Source: Micromonosporaceae bacterium (lineage in GTDB: Bacteria; Actinomycetota; Actinomycetes; Mycobacteriales; Micromonosporaceae). From it: a stretch of 47,950 nucleotides of DNA. Below, in pieces: positions 16,599 through 27,435 of the stretch. The position numbers were made by a program, and so were the translations under genes. The notes under the pieces are model-generated. The model did not search any database, was not told the DNA's origin, and saw nothing but the letters and a program-made list of their open reading frames with translations. Each line of letters begins with the position of its first letter. Position 1 is the first letter of the stretch. Location of the stretch: contig WHTQ01000030.1 of the NCBI GenBank assembly GCA_009377645.1, positions 1-47,950 on the forward strand, written 5' to 3'.

Positions 16599-17555
16599 TC
16601 AGATCGACTCGACGTAGGTCAGCACGAACGCGGTACACGGCAGGGCGTACGCGCCGGCAACCACCACCACCGCCGGGAACGACGGCCGGTCCCGCAACAG
16701 GACCCGGTAGAGCACCAGCAGCACCGGGGTCAGGAGCAGGTGCAACGGCAGCAGCGACCGGTCGATGACCACGCCGGCCGCGGCCAACCCGAACGTGAGC
16801 GCAGCGCTGCCCGCCCACAGGGCGAATCCAAGCTCGAAGGTGGCGCGCCTTCCCAGCGCCACCGCCGTGGTCCGGATCCCGACCCGGCGGTCCGGGTCGT
16901 GATCGACCAGCGTCGTGGGGAGGTAGAGCGCCGCCACCGCCATGAACCCGACGGCCGAGATCGGCCACGGGAACCGGTCGACCGTCCCGGTCATCGCCAC
17001 CCACCCGCCGAGCGGTCCGAGCACGCCGAGCGCGAACGCGTTGGCCAACACGTCCGCTCCGGCTCTGGCCTTCAACCGCAGCGGGGGCGCGCTGTACGCC
17101 CACCCGAGAACCAACGTCAGCGCGGTGCCGAGGGCGAACTGGCCGCCCAGCGGTACCGCGCCGAGCACCGCCGCCAGGCTGGCCGCGGCGCCGACTCCGA
17201 CCGCCGCCCGCGGGGTGATGCTGCCCCGGACCAGCGGGGAGGCGGCCTTGCGGGGGTTGTTCCGGTCGCTGTCGAGGTCGTACGCGTCGTTGACCGACAG
17301 CACTGCCAGCCACAGCAGCGGGCCGGTGACCAGCATCGCGTGGAGCAGGCTCACTAGCTCGGTTCCGCGCGGCAGGACCCGGTGGGTGGCGAGGACGAAC
17401 CCGAGCTGCATGGCCGCGACCGAGAGCAGCCAGAACCGGGGCCGGGACATCATCAGCAGGTCGTGCAGCCGCCGCTGGGCCGGTCGGGTGGTGGGTAGGT
17501 CGCGATGGTCGAGGCGCGCGGTCTCCATGTGACCAGTGTCGAGCCGGCCACCCAC
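16599..17555 (-). CDS. UbiA-family prenyltransferase
   Basis: The product has 318 residues from a GTG at 17555; GGGAGGG lies six bases upstream, so this start is better than the inner ATG at 17528. About eight membrane spans are visible. The first Asp-rich motif is NDAYDLDSDRNN near residue 90 and the second is DHDPDRRVG near 220. Both bind magnesium-prenyl diphosphate in UbiA enzymes, which attach a prenyl chain to an aromatic or polar acceptor in the membrane. Neighbours do not reveal the acceptor: there is no menaquinone, heme or chlorophyll gene nearby. It lies divergent from the symporter gene. Confidence 0.88.
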   Translation of the reverse strand: MGGRLDTGHMETARLDHRDLPTTRPAQRRLHDLLMMSRPRFWLLSVAAMQLGFVLATHRVLPRGTELVSLLHAMLVTGPLLWLAVLSVNDAYDLDSDRNNPRKAASPLVRGSITPRAAVGVGAAASLAAVLGAVPLGGQFALGTALTLVLGWAYSAPPLRLKARAGADVLANAFALGVLGPLGGWVAMTGTVDRFPWPISAVGFMAVAALYLPTTLVDHDPDRRVGIRTTAVALGRRATFELGFALWAGSAALTFGLAAAGVVIDRSLLPLHLLLTPVLLVLYRVLLRDRPSFPAVVVVAGAYALPCTAFVLTYVESI

Positions 17556-17728
17556 CTCTACCCTCCCTCGCCGGGGGGATGCCGGTCACACCCCGGAGGG
17601 AGCCCTGCTGACCGGCCCGGCATCAGCGCAAAGACTGGTGACATCACCGATTCGGCCAGGCCCGGGGAGGGTGACCCCGCCGAAACACGAACCATCCTCG
17701 TCAGGCTGCATACACCGATGGGTGAGGG

Positions 17729-17734
17729 TACACT
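17729..17734 (+). promoter_or_regulatory. -10 box of the symporter gene
   Basis: TACACT lies 35 bases before the ATG at 17770. This would give a leader of about 29 bases that contains the GGAGAG ribosome site, in contrast to the leaderless genes nearby. Confidence 0.4.
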
Positions 17735-17769
17735 GCCGGAAACTTGGCTAGGCGCGCCTGGAGAGCACT

Positions 17770-19194
17770 ATGGACCTTCTCAATGACATCCTGGTACGGC
17801 TCGACGACGGGATCTGGGGCCCCTGGCTGCTGATTCCGCTGTTGCTCGGTACCGGCCTCTACCTGACGGTGGTGCTCCGGGGGTTGCAGTTCACCCGGCT
17901 CGGGGCCGCCTTCTGGCTGGCGCTGATCAAGCGCAAGGAGCCCGGTGGCGAGGGCGACATCAGCCACTACCAGGCGCTGACGGTAGCGCTCGCGGCCACG
18001 GTCGGTGTCGGCAACATCGCCGGCGTCGGCACCGCGATCGCGCTCGGCGGCCCGGGTGCGCTGTTCTGGATGTGGATCACCGGCCTGGTCGGCATGGCGA
18101 CCAAGTACGCCGAGGCGTTCCTCGGCGTCAAGTATCGCCGGGTGGATGCCAAGGGTGAGCAGAGCGGCGGCCCGATGTTCTACCTGAGCGAAGGGCTGAA
18201 GCGCCGGTTCGGCGGCCGGGTGGGCACGCTCGGCACCGGGCTGGCGATCGGGTACGCGGTGCTGGGCGCGATCGCCGCCTTCGGCATCGGCAACATGGTG
18301 CAGTCGAACAGCGTGGCCGACGCGCTGAACAGCGAGTGGGACGTCCCGCACGCGCTCACCGGGCTGGTGCTCATGCTGGTGGCCGGGGCGGTCATCCTCG
18401 GCGGGATCCGGGTGATCGGCCGGTTCACCGCCGGGTTCGTGCCGTTCATGGCGATCTTCTACGTGCTGGCCGCCAGCGTGGTGCTGGTCCGCAACGCGGG
18501 CGAGATCCCGGGGGCGCTCGGCACGATCTTCAGCAACGCCTTCACCGGCACCGCCGCCACCGGCGGGTTCGTCGGGGTCGCGTTCCTGGCGGCCCTGCGC
18601 TACGGGGTCGCCCGCGGGATCTTCTCCAACGAGTCCGGCCTGGGCACCGGCGGCATCGCCGCCGCGGCCGCTAAGACCACCCACGAGGTACGGCAGGCGC
18701 TGGTCTCGATGACCCAGACGTTCCTCGACACCCTGGTGGTGGTCACGTTCACCGGCCTGACCATCGTCGTCAGCGGCGCCTGGACCTTCGTCGACGAGGC
18801 CGGCGACGCGCTGACCGGCGCGACCCTGACCGCCACCGCGTTCCGGGTCGGCCTGCCCGGTGACCAGGGCGGGGTGGTGGTCTCGCTGGGAGTGGTCTTC
18901 TTCGCGTTCTCCACCCTGCTGGGCTGGGCGTACTACGGCGAGCGGTGCATGGACCGGCTGTTCGGGCGCGCGCTGGTGACCCCGTACCGGCTGGTGTTCG
19001 TGGCCGCCATCTTCCTCGGCTCGGTCACCGAGCTGACCACCGTCTGGACGTTCGCGGACATCATGAACGGCCTGATGGCGCTGCCGAACCTGGTCGGGCT
19101 GCTGCTGCTGTCGCTGCTGGTGGTCCAGGGCAGCCGGGAGTACTTCGCCCGCCCGGACTGGCGCAGCCCGGACCTCACCCGGTCCGGCGGCTGA
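17770..19194 (+). CDS. Alanine/glycine:cation symporter (AGCS family)
   Basis: The product has 474 residues with about ten or eleven membrane spans, the normal AGCS length. The signature is GVGNIAGVGTAIALGGPGAL followed by FWMWITGLVGMATKYAEAFL near residue 80-120. Later come VARGIFSNESGLGTGGIAAA and GWAYYGERCMDRLFG, both conserved in these sodium-coupled alanine or glycine importers. GGAGAG precedes the ATG at good spacing. The gene stands alone, divergent from the UbiA gene and followed by a tiny membrane protein. Confidence 0.95.
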   Translation: MDLLNDILVRLDDGIWGPWLLIPLLLGTGLYLTVVLRGLQFTRLGAAFWLALIKRKEPGGEGDISHYQALTVALAATVGVGNIAGVGTAIALGGPGALFWMWITGLVGMATKYAEAFLGVKYRRVDAKGEQSGGPMFYLSEGLKRRFGGRVGTLGTGLAIGYAVLGAIAAFGIGNMVQSNSVADALNSEWDVPHALTGLVLMLVAGAVILGGIRVIGRFTAGFVPFMAIFYVLAASVVLVRNAGEIPGALGTIFSNAFTGTAATGGFVGVAFLAALRYGVARGIFSNESGLGTGGIAAAAAKTTHEVRQALVSMTQTFLDTLVVVTFTGLTIVVSGAWTFVDEAGDALTGATLTATAFRVGLPGDQGGVVVSLGVVFFAFSTLLGWAYYGERCMDRLFGRALVTPYRLVFVAAIFLGSVTELTTVWTFADIMNGLMALPNLVGLLLLSLLVVQGSREYFARPDWRSPDLTRSGG

Positions 19195-19236
19195 CTTCTG
19201 AGTTTCCGGGCCACGGGTTCAGGGTATGGACCCGGC

Positions 19237-19380
19237 ATGGAGTTCCTGCTGTGGATTCTGGCGGTCGTGCTCGTGGTGGCCGGCATCGTGGCCCTGTTCC
19301 GTCGCCAGCTGCTCTGGGGGATCATGCTGATCATCGTCGGGCTGCTGGTCGGGCCCGGCGGAGTAAGCGTCTTCACGTAG
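19237..19380 (+). CDS. GPGG-motif small membrane protein
   Basis: The product has 47 residues, almost all hydrophobic. A first span is MEFLLWILAVVLVVAGIVAL, then FRRQLLWGIM and a second span LIIVGLLVGPGGVS. The short FRRQ turn and the closing GPGG motif define a known actinobacterial small-protein family of unknown function. TATGGA sits six bases before the ATG, a near match to the leaderless pattern seen elsewhere in this window. Confidence 0.85.
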   Translation: MEFLLWILAVVLVVAGIVALFRRQLLWGIMLIIVGLLVGPGGVSVFT

Positions 19381-19431
19381 CCGGCTCGGCTGGGTTCCGG
19401 GCCGGCGGGCACCGGCGGATAGCCTGGCGGC

Positions 19432-19761
19432 ATGAACCAGCCCTCGCCGCTGCCTCGACGGCTCAGCGTCAGCGCCACTCCGGACGTCGAAGCGGGGGTG
19501 TACGCGGACTTCGTCAGCGTCTGGCACCAGCCGCACCTGTTCGTGCTGGACTTCTCCGTTCACACCAACCCGCCCCAGGTGGTCGAGGTCGAAGGGCAGC
19601 GGGTGGTGAACGTTCCGGCCCGGATGGTAGCCCGGGTGCGGATCCGGCCGGAGCAGATCTGGGAGATCATGAAGGCGCTGGAGCAGCAGCTGTCCCGCTG
19701 GGAGAAGGAGCAGGGCCGGACCCAGCGCCAGGAGGACCCGCCGGCTGCGCCGCCGTCCTGA
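19432..19761 (+). CDS. DUF3467 family protein
   Basis: The product has 109 residues. EAGVYADFVSVWHQPHLFVL, VLDFSVHTNPPQV and ARVRIRPEQIWEIMKALEQQ follow the DUF3467 pattern: a small beta-rich core with a C-terminal helix. The function is unknown. A box TAGCCT lies exactly six bases before the ATG, with no Shine-Dalgarno site, so the message is probably leaderless. It converges on asd. Confidence 0.85.
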   Translation: MNQPSPLPRRLSVSATPDVEAGVYADFVSVWHQPHLFVLDFSVHTNPPQVVEVEGQRVVNVPARMVARVRIRPEQIWEIMKALEQQLSRWEKEQGRTQRQEDPPAAPPS

Positions 19762-19790
19762 CTCCCTTCCGTCGAGGGTCGAGAGCAGCG

Positions 19791-19821
19791 GCGGGTCAGG
19801 CGCGGGTCAGCTGCGGGTCAG
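19791..19821. repeat. Three 11-base-spaced GCGGGTCAG units over the asd stop
   Basis: GCGGGTCAG occurs at 19791, 19802 and 19813. The units span the last codons and stop of asd. They may reflect slippage that extended or moved the C-terminus. Confidence 0.6.
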
Positions 19822-20871
19822 CTCGGGGGCGAGCAGCTCGGCGATCTGGGCGGTGTTCAGGGCGGCGCCCTTGCGCAGGTTGTCCCCGGTGACGAACAGG
19901 TCCAGTGCCCGCGGGTCGTCGAACGACCGCCGGATCCGGCCCACCCAGGTCGGGTCGGTGCCGACCGCGTCGATCGGCATCGGGAACTCCCCGGCCGCCG
20001 GATCATCGACCACGATCACTCCGTGTGCATGCCGCAGCACGTCCCGGGCCGCGTCCGCCTCCACCTCGGTGCCGAACACCGCGTGCACCGCCACCGAGTG
20101 CCCGGTCACCACCGGCACCCGTACGCAGGTCGCGGACACCTTCAGGTCCGGCAGCCCGAGGATCTTACGGGTCTCGTTGCGCAGCTTCAGCTCCTCCGAG
20201 GACCAGCCGCCGTCGGCCAGCGAGCCGGCCCACGGCACCACGTTCAGCACCAGCGGCGCCGGGAACGGGCCGAGGTCGTCGCCGACCGCCTGCCGGACGT
20301 TGCCCGGCCGGGACCCGAGCGTCCGGTCCCCGCCGGTCTTCGCGAGCTGGTCGTGCAGCACGTCCACCCCGGCCTGGCCGGCCCCGGAGACCGCCTGGTA
20401 GGACGAGACCACCAGCTCCCGCAGCCCGTACTCCCGGTGCAGCGGGGCGACCGCCACGATCATCGCCAGGGTGGTGCAGTTGGCGTTGGCGATGATCCCC
20501 TTCGGCCGGTTCCGGACCTGCTCCGGGTTGATCTCCGGCACCACCAGCGGCACGTCCGGATCCATCCGGAACGCTGCGGAGTTGTCCACCGCCACCGCCC
20601 CGGCCGCGGCGGCGACCGGCGCCCACTGCTGCGACACCTCGTCGGGTACGTCGAACATGGCCACGTCGACACCGTCGAAGACCTCGGGTGCCAGGGCCTG
20701 CACCGCCAGCTCCTCCCCGCGTACCACGATCTTCTTGCCGGCTGAGCGGGGCGAGGCGACCAGCCGGATCTCCCCCCACAGGTTCTTGCGGGCGGACAGC
20801 AGCTCGCACATCACCGAGCCGACCGCGCCGGTGGCACCGACCACCGCCAGGGTGGGTAGCTGCTGGCTCAT
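19807..20871 (-). CDS. asd: Aspartate-semialdehyde dehydrogenase
   Basis: The product has 354 residues from the ATG at 20871 (MSQQLPTLAVVGATGAVG). The NADP-binding loop is VGATGAVGSVM. The catalytic cysteine lies in the NANCTTLAMI segment near residue 133, and VSSYQAVSGAG follows. The enzyme reduces aspartyl phosphate to the semialdehyde, the branch point to lysine/DAP, threonine and methionine. It begins five bases after the lysC stop, so both are one transcript. The C-terminus ends in the triple repeat noted separately. Confidence 0.96.
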   Translation of the reverse strand: MSQQLPTLAVVGATGAVGSVMCELLSARKNLWGEIRLVASPRSAGKKIVVRGEELAVQALAPEVFDGVDVAMFDVPDEVSQQWAPVAAAAGAVAVDNSAAFRMDPDVPLVVPEINPEQVRNRPKGIIANANCTTLAMIVAVAPLHREYGLRELVVSSYQAVSGAGQAGVDVLHDQLAKTGGDRTLGSRPGNVRQAVGDDLGPFPAPLVLNVVPWAGSLADGGWSSEELKLRNETRKILGLPDLKVSATCVRVPVVTGHSVAVHAVFGTEVEADAARDVLRHAHGVIVVDDPAAGEFPMPIDAVGTDPTWVGRIRRSFDDPRALDLFVTGDNLRKGAALNTAQIAELLAPELTRS

Positions 20872-20876
20872 CGGCG

Positions 20877-22160
20877 TCACCGTCCGGTCCCGGCGTAGAC
20901 CACCGCGGGCTCGGCGCTGCCGAGGTCGAAGGCCTGGTGGACCGCCCGGACCGCCAGGTCGAGGTCGGTGTCGCGGCACACCACCGAGACCCGGATCTCC
21001 GAGCTGGAGATCATCTCGATGTTGACCCCGGCGTCGCCGAGCGCGGCGAAGAACTTCGCCGCCACCCCGGGGTGGGAGCGCATCCCCGCCCCGACCAGCG
21101 AGACCTTGCCGACGTGGTCGTCGTAGAGCAGGTCCCGGAAGCCGACCTTCTCCTGCACCTTCGACAGCGCCGCCATCGCGGTCGGGCCGTCGGCCTGCGG
21201 CAGCGTGAACGAGATGTCGGTGAACCGCCGGGTGCCGTCGGTGTCGGTGGTGACGGTGGAGACGTTCTGCACGATCATGTCCAGGTTCAGCTCGGCGTCG
21301 GCGATCGTGTCGAAGATCCGCGCCGCTTCGCCCGGCTCGTCCGGCACCCCCACGATCGTGATCTTCGCCTCGCTGCGGTCGTGGGCGACGCCGGTGATCA
21401 GTGCCTGTTCCACGGGGACATCCTCCATCGAGCCGGTGACCAGGGTGCCGGGCCTGGACGAGTATGACGAGCGCACATGGATCGGGATCGCCGAGCGGCG
21501 CGCGTACTCCACGCTCCGTAGGTGCAGAACCTTAGCCCCGCACGCCGCCAGCTCCAACATCTCCTCGTACGTGACCTGCCGGATGTGTCGGGCGTTCTCG
21601 ACGATCCGGGGGTCGGCCGTGTAGACCCCGTCCACGTCGGTGTAGATCTCGCACATGTCGGCCTGCAGGGCGTCGGCCAGCGCCACCGCGGTGGTGTCGG
21701 AGGCGCCCCGGCCGAGCGTGGTGACGTCCTTGGTGTCCTGCGCCACCCCCTGGAACCCGGCGACGATCACGATCGCCCCCTCGTCCAGCGCCCCCCGGAG
21801 CCGGCCCGGGGTCACGTCGATGATCCGGGCCCGGCCGTGCGCCGAGGTGGTGATCACGCCCGCCTGGCTGCCCGTGTACGAGCGGGCCTCGTACCCGAGG
21901 TTGTGGATCGCCATCGCGAGCAGCGCCATCGAGATCCGCTCCCCGGCGGTGAGCAGCATGTCCAGCTCCCGGCCGGGTGGCACCGGGCTCACCTGGTGGG
22001 CCAGGTCGCGCAGCTCGTCGGTGGTGTCGCCCATCGCGGACACGACCACCACGATGTCGTGGCCGGCCTTCCGGGTGGTGACGATCAGCTCGGCGACCCG
22101 CTTGATCCGCTCCGCGTCGGCGACCGAGGACCCGCCATACTTCTGCACCACCAGCGCCAC
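20877..22160 (-). CDS. lysC: Aspartate kinase
   Basis: The product has 427 residues from the GTG at 22160 ([20 protein letters not shown]); GGAGG lies ten bases upstream. The frame is open further 5' but has no homology. The kinase core shows [19 protein letters not shown] and the [11 protein letters not shown] block. Two C-terminal ACT domains ([11 protein letters not shown] and [15 protein letters not shown]) mediate lysine/threonine feedback. The enzyme phosphorylates aspartate at the start of the aspartate-family pathway. An internal ATG at [17 protein letters not shown] matches where the separate beta subunit begins in Corynebacterium, so a beta form may be made here too; no strong ribosome site is visible there. 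Confidence 0.96.
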   Translation of the reverse strand: MALVVQKYGGSSVADAERIKRVAELIVTTRKAGHDIVVVVSAMGDTTDELRDLAHQVSPVPPGRELDMLLTAGERISMALLAMAIHNLGYEARSYTGSQAGVITTSAHGRARIIDVTPGRLRGALDEGAIVIVAGFQGVAQDTKDVTTLGRGASDTTAVALADALQADMCEIYTDVDGVYTADPRIVENARHIRQVTYEEMLELAACGAKVLHLRSVEYARRSAIPIHVRSSYSSRPGTLVTGSMEDVPVEQALITGVAHDRSEAKITIVGVPDEPGEAARIFDTIADAELNLDMIVQNVSTVTTDTDGTRRFTDISFTLPQADGPTAMAALSKVQEKVGFRDLLYDDHVGKVSLVGAGMRSHPGVAAKFFAALGDAGVNIEMISSSEIRVSVVCRDTDLDLAVRAVHQAFDLGSAEPAVVYAGTGR

Positions 22161-22291
22161 GACCGACAGCCCTCCCTCCTCGCTCCGAAGCTCCACAACC
22201 ACGCCCAACGCGTCACCCAGGGTACCGGTCTGAACGTCGAAGGTGTGTCGGGCACCGGACGGCCTGGTCGCCGTGACCAGAATGGGAACTT

Positions 22292-23170
22292 GTGCGCGTA
22301 CCACTGATTGTCCCGCCGCTGGCGGTGAGCGTGGCCGTGAGTGTGGCGCTGGGCGCGACGTTGGCCGGGTGCGGGGCCGGCGGCGGGCCGCCGGGGCAGT
22401 CCCCGACCCGCTCCGGCGGCCTCGACCCGACGCCGGCGGCCCGGACCGAGCTGGCCGCCCGCGCGGCCGCCGCCAAGGACCTGGTCGGGGTCGCCATCTA
22501 CACCCACACCCCGCCCGGCGGCGCCCAAGCGGGGACCCCTGCAGGGGCTGGAGAGGGAGCAGGGGACCCCTCCTCAAGCCCGGCGGCCGGCGGCGGCGAG
22601 CGGACGGTGATGGTGGTACGGGCGGCGGACGGCAGCTGGCGGGTGGACATCCCGGGCGGGGCGCTGGGCGGGACCGTCGACGTCTCGATCGCCGCCACCG
22701 CCGACGGGCTGTTCCACTGCACGCTGGCGACCCCGCCGGAGCGCGGCGGGTGTGTGCCGGTCGACGAGCTGACCGCCGAGGTCGATCCCCGGTTGCAGCA
22801 CGTCTTCACCGATTGGCTGGACGTGCTCACCGACCGGACGGCGGCGCTGGCGGTCGCCCACGTGCCGGTGCTGGACGGGATGGGCGGGACCGGCGGGCGG
22901 TGCTTCGCGGTCCAGCCGACCTCGGCCTCGCTGCTGGCGCCGCTGGACGGCGGCGTGTACTGCTACCAGCCGGACGGCACGCTCACCGGCGCTCAGCTCG
23001 GGCTCGGCGACCTGACGCTGGTCAGCGCCGACCCGGCGGCGCCGCCCTCGGTCGCTCTGCCCGGCCCGGTGGTGGCCGGTGGAGAGCCGCTGCCGACCGC
23101 TACCCCGACCCCGTCGCCGACCCGGTCACCGGCCGCGACGTCGACCGCGTCCGGGAACCGATCGGGATAG
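22292..23170 (+). CDS. Lipoprotein, function unknown
   Basis: The product has 292 residues from a GTG. The signal peptide ends in the lipobox LAGC near residue 27, so the protein is anchored to the outer face of the membrane. The mature part has a globular region ([60 protein letters not shown]) with three or four cysteines. It ends in a Thr/Pro/Ser-rich tail. Residues of about 80-100 are low complexity ([17 protein letters not shown]) because a palindromic repeat sits in the reading frame. I do not recognise the domain. It is divergent from lysC-asd. Confidence 0.75.
   Translation: MRVPLIVPPLAVSVAVSVALGATLAGCGAGGGPPGQSPTRSGGLDPTPAARTELAARAAAAKDLVGVAIYTHTPPGGAQAGTPAGAGEGAGDPSSSPAAGGGERTVMVVRAADGSWRVDIPGGALGGTVDVSIAATADGLFHCTLATPPERGGCVPVDELTAEVDPRLQHVFTDWLDVLTDRTAALAVAHVPVLDGMGGTGGRCFAVQPTSASLLAPLDGGVYCYQPDGTLTGAQLGLGDLTLVSADPAAPPSVALPGPVVAGGEPLPTATPTPSPTRSPAATSTASGNRSG
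22536..22580 (+). repeat. Palindromic GGGGACCCCT repeat inside a coding region
   Basis: Two copies of GGGGACCCCT (22538 and 22562) and the perfect palindrome CCCCTGCAGGGG lie within the lipoprotein gene without breaking its frame. The codons they supply form a Gly/Ala/Pro-rich linker unlike the rest of the protein. It resembles small intergenic palindromes common in Micromonosporaceae genomes. Confidence 0.5.
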
Positions 23171-23179
23171 GTTAGGCAG

Positions 23180-23752
23180 ATGGCCCCACCCCCGGCCAGG
23201 GCCGTCGGGCTCCCGCTGCACCCATTGCTGGCGGCCCGGCGCAGCCCGTTCGCCTTCGACCCGTCCATCGAAGTGACCTCGCTGGAGCTGGCCACGCTGC
23301 TGGAGGCGGCGCGTTGGGCGCCGTCGCACCGCAACAGCCAACCGTGGCGGTTCCTGGTGGGGCGGCGCGAGGACGGCGCGTACCAGCGGGTCCTGGCCGA
23401 GCTGCCCGCCGATGACCAGCGCTGGGCGGCCCGCGCCCCGCTGCTGCTGGTGGCCGCGCACCTGACCCGGACGGTGACCGGGAGCCCGCTCCCGCACGGC
23501 GCCTACGACCTGGGGCAGGCGGTGGCGCACTTAACGGTGCAGGCGAGCGCGCTGGGGCTGTCGGTCCGGCAGGTCACCCCGGTCGACGGCGGCGCGCTGC
23601 GCTCGGTCCTGGAGCTGCCCGACCGGGTCGTCCCGGCGGTGGTGATCGCGGTCGGGCGGCTCGGGGACCCGGCCGGCCTGCCGGAGGACCTGCGGGCGCG
23701 GGAGGTCGCGCCACGGGTCCGTCAGCCGGCCGCCGCGCTCCTGCTGGGCTGA
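23180..23752 (+). CDS. Nitroreductase-family flavoprotein
   Basis: The product has 190 residues. RRSPFAFDPSIEVTSLELAT, then LLEAARWAPSHRNSQPWRFL near residue 55 is the FMN-binding signature of the family (R-R-S, then S-x-N-x-Q-P-W). DLGQAVAHLTVQASALGLSV carries the second cofactor helix. The enzymes reduce quinones, nitro compounds or similar acceptors with NAD(P)H. The real substrate is unknown. TAGGTT, overlapping the preceding gene's stop, lies six bases before the ATG, so it can be transcribed as a leaderless message on its own. Confidence 0.88.
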   Translation: MAPPPARAVGLPLHPLLAARRSPFAFDPSIEVTSLELATLLEAARWAPSHRNSQPWRFLVGRREDGAYQRVLAELPADDQRWAARAPLLLVAAHLTRTVTGSPLPHGAYDLGQAVAHLTVQASALGLSVRQVTPVDGGALRSVLELPDRVVPAVVIAVGRLGDPAGLPEDLRAREVAPRVRQPAAALLLG

Positions 23753-25750
<1,998 letters not shown>

Positions 25751-25808
25751 CCGACTCCGGGTGACCGACTCCGGGTGACCGGTTGCGCCGATCGCCTATG
25801 GTGGGCCG

Positions 25809-26981
25809 ATGCGTCCGTGGACCGCTGGCCTGGCCGTGGTGGTGACCGCAGCGCTACTGCTGGCCGGGTGTGGCCGCAGCAACGTGCCGGACGACGTAGA
25901 CGTGACGGTCGCCGGCACGGTGCGGCTGCCCGACGGCTCGCCCGCGGCCGGCGTGCCGGTGGGGCTGCTCAAGGAGCCGAGCGGGCTGAGCATCCTGTTC
26001 GAGTTCGCGGTGACGGTGGCGTCGATCGGCACCCTGTGCCTGACCCGGTCGGTGTCGATCTGCCAGGGCGCCCGGACCACCACCGCCGACGACGGCGGGC
26101 GGTTCTCCTTCACGGTGCCGGGCGAGGACACCAAGACGTTCTTCGGGAACCCCGGCTCGTTCGTGGTGGCCGCCGAGCTGCCGGCGGGGCAGGGGCAGGC
26201 GGCCGGGCCCGGCGTACAGACCCGGTTCGAGATCGACCAGGTCGAGCTGACGGTTCCGGAGGTGTCGTTCTGGGAGCCGGCGGCCCTGGCGGTCGCCACT
26301 GGGCCGCAGTGGGTCGACTACTCGGGTGCCGAGCGTGACCAGCACGGGCGGCCCGAGTTCACGGTGGTGGTGACCGAGGGAGACGACGTCGTCTGGTCCG
26401 AGCCGGCCGGTCCAGAGGGCCGGCTGGACGCCCGGTCGGTCGCCGATCTGCGGGGGGCGGTGCACGTCACCGCGGTCGAGCAGCGCGAACAGGACGGCGT
26501 CAGGTTCACAACCTCGTACAGCACCCAACGGCTGGCGGTCCAGGGCGCCGCCGGGCCGCCCCTGTCCCGTGGGGCCAGCTGCACCGTGGACGGTCCGGAG
26601 CCGACGGTGTTCGATCCGTGCCCGGTCACCGACGGCCGGTACGCCGACGAGCTCCCCCACCAGTCCTGCCCGGCGCCGTCGCCGACCCCCGGGCCGGACG
26701 CGTCGCCACCGCCGTGCACCGCGAACACCTGGGTGTCGGTCGATCTCGGGACGCCCCGTCCGATCGGGGCGGTGTTCGTACACGGGCTGAGCGTGAGCTC
26801 GGACGTGGCGGTGGAGACCAGCGGCGACGGAGTCACCTGGACCACGGTCACCACCGGCGAGCTGGCCTCCTACGACCGGGTCGAGCTGCCGGACCGGCCG
26901 CTCGCGCGGCACCTACGGCTGCGCACCGCCGACCCGTCGCACACCCTGGCCGGGCTGGCGGAGCTGTCGGTCTGGCCCTGA
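25809..26981 (+). CDS. Lipoprotein with carboxypeptidase-regulatory-like and discoidin-like domains
   Basis: The product has 390 residues. The signal peptide ends in lipobox LLAGC near residue 20. Next comes an Ig-like carboxypeptidase-regulatory fold (VTVAGTVRLPDGSPAAGVPV ... DDGGRFSFTVPG). A Cys-rich Pro linker near residue 290 follows. The C-terminal domain shows TWVSVDLGTPRPIGAVFVHG and SGDGVTWTTVTTG, the pattern of F5/8 type C (discoidin) carbohydrate-binding folds. A role in binding surface glycans is likely but unproven. TATGGT lies six bases before the ATG, so the message is probably leaderless. Confidence 0.78.
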   Translation: MRPWTAGLAVVVTAALLLAGCGRSNVPDDVDVTVAGTVRLPDGSPAAGVPVGLLKEPSGLSILFEFAVTVASIGTLCLTRSVSICQGARTTTADDGGRFSFTVPGEDTKTFFGNPGSFVVAAELPAGQGQAAGPGVQTRFEIDQVELTVPEVSFWEPAALAVATGPQWVDYSGAERDQHGRPEFTVVVTEGDDVVWSEPAGPEGRLDARSVADLRGAVHVTAVEQREQDGVRFTTSYSTQRLAVQGAAGPPLSRGASCTVDGPEPTVFDPCPVTDGRYADELPHQSCPAPSPTPGPDASPPPCTANTWVSVDLGTPRPIGAVFVHGLSVSSDVAVETSGDGVTWTTVTTGELASYDRVELPDRPLARHLRLRTADPSHTLAGLAELSVWP

Positions 26982-27001
26982 CCGGCGCCCGGACCGGCCG
27001 T

Positions 27002-27023
27002 GCGGTACACGGATCCGTACCGC
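27002..27023 (+). terminator. Hairpin downstream of the lipoprotein gene
   Basis: GCGGTAC and GTACCGC form a perfect 7-pair stem around an 8-base loop, 20 bases after the lipoprotein stop. There is no T-run, so it would be a weak or I-shaped terminator. Confidence 0.35.
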
Positions 27024-27151
27024 CGGCGTGTCTGAAGGGCGTGGACGGAAGCTTCGAGGAGTACACGTCCGGACCCGGCCGGCTGTCCGGTCGGGCGGCT
27101 AGCCACCGTACCGTCCGGGACAGCCGGGGCGGTCCGGCGTATGCCACCGCT

Positions 27152-27177
27152 ATGGTACATGGTGATACCATGATGGT
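27152..27177 (+). promoter_or_regulatory. Operator/promoter of the RHH-RelE module
   Basis: ATGGT-GAT-ACCAT (27159-27171) is a perfect inverted repeat. Half-sites ATGGTA recur at 27152 and 27173. The -10 candidate TACCAT (27166-27171) lies inside the palindrome, exactly six bases before the antitoxin ATG at 27178. A ribbon-helix-helix dimer bound here would mask the promoter, as in other autoregulated modules. Confidence 0.6.
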
Positions 27178-27435
27178 ATGGCGATGACCCTGAGACTGCC
27201 GGATGAGCTCGGTGCCGAGCTGCGCGCCGCGGCTGAGGAAGACCGCCGCAGCGTCCACCAGACCATCGCGCTCGCGGTGGAGAACTACCTGGCGGTGCGC
27301 GAGACCGCGGAGGTGAAGGCCGACCCCGACACGCTGCGAGCACTCGCGGAGGCGCGTGAGTCGGTGCGGGAAGGGGATGTCGTCTATGGAGTGGACGCCG
27401 TCCGGAGGCTGCTCCGCGGTCGCCCGCCGGCGTGA
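27178..27435 (+). CDS. Ribbon-helix-helix antitoxin
   Basis: The product has 85 residues. MAMTLRLPDELGAELRAAAE, then DRRSVHQTIALAVENYLAV is a ribbon-helix-helix DNA-binding fold: beta strand TLRLP, then two helices. An acidic C-terminal region would wrap the toxin. The TGA overlaps the toxin start in GTGA, so translation is coupled. The palindrome at the promoter is the presumed autoregulatory site. It neutralises the RelE/ParE-like protein that follows. Confidence 0.85.
   Translation: MAMTLRLPDELGAELRAAAEEDRRSVHQTIALAVENYLAVRETAEVKADPDTLRALAEARESVREGDVVYGVDAVRRLLRGRPPA

Noticed and set aside
17701-18684. 327-residue minus-strand frame opposite the symporter
   Set aside because: Low-complexity shadow of a convincing AGCS membrane protein.
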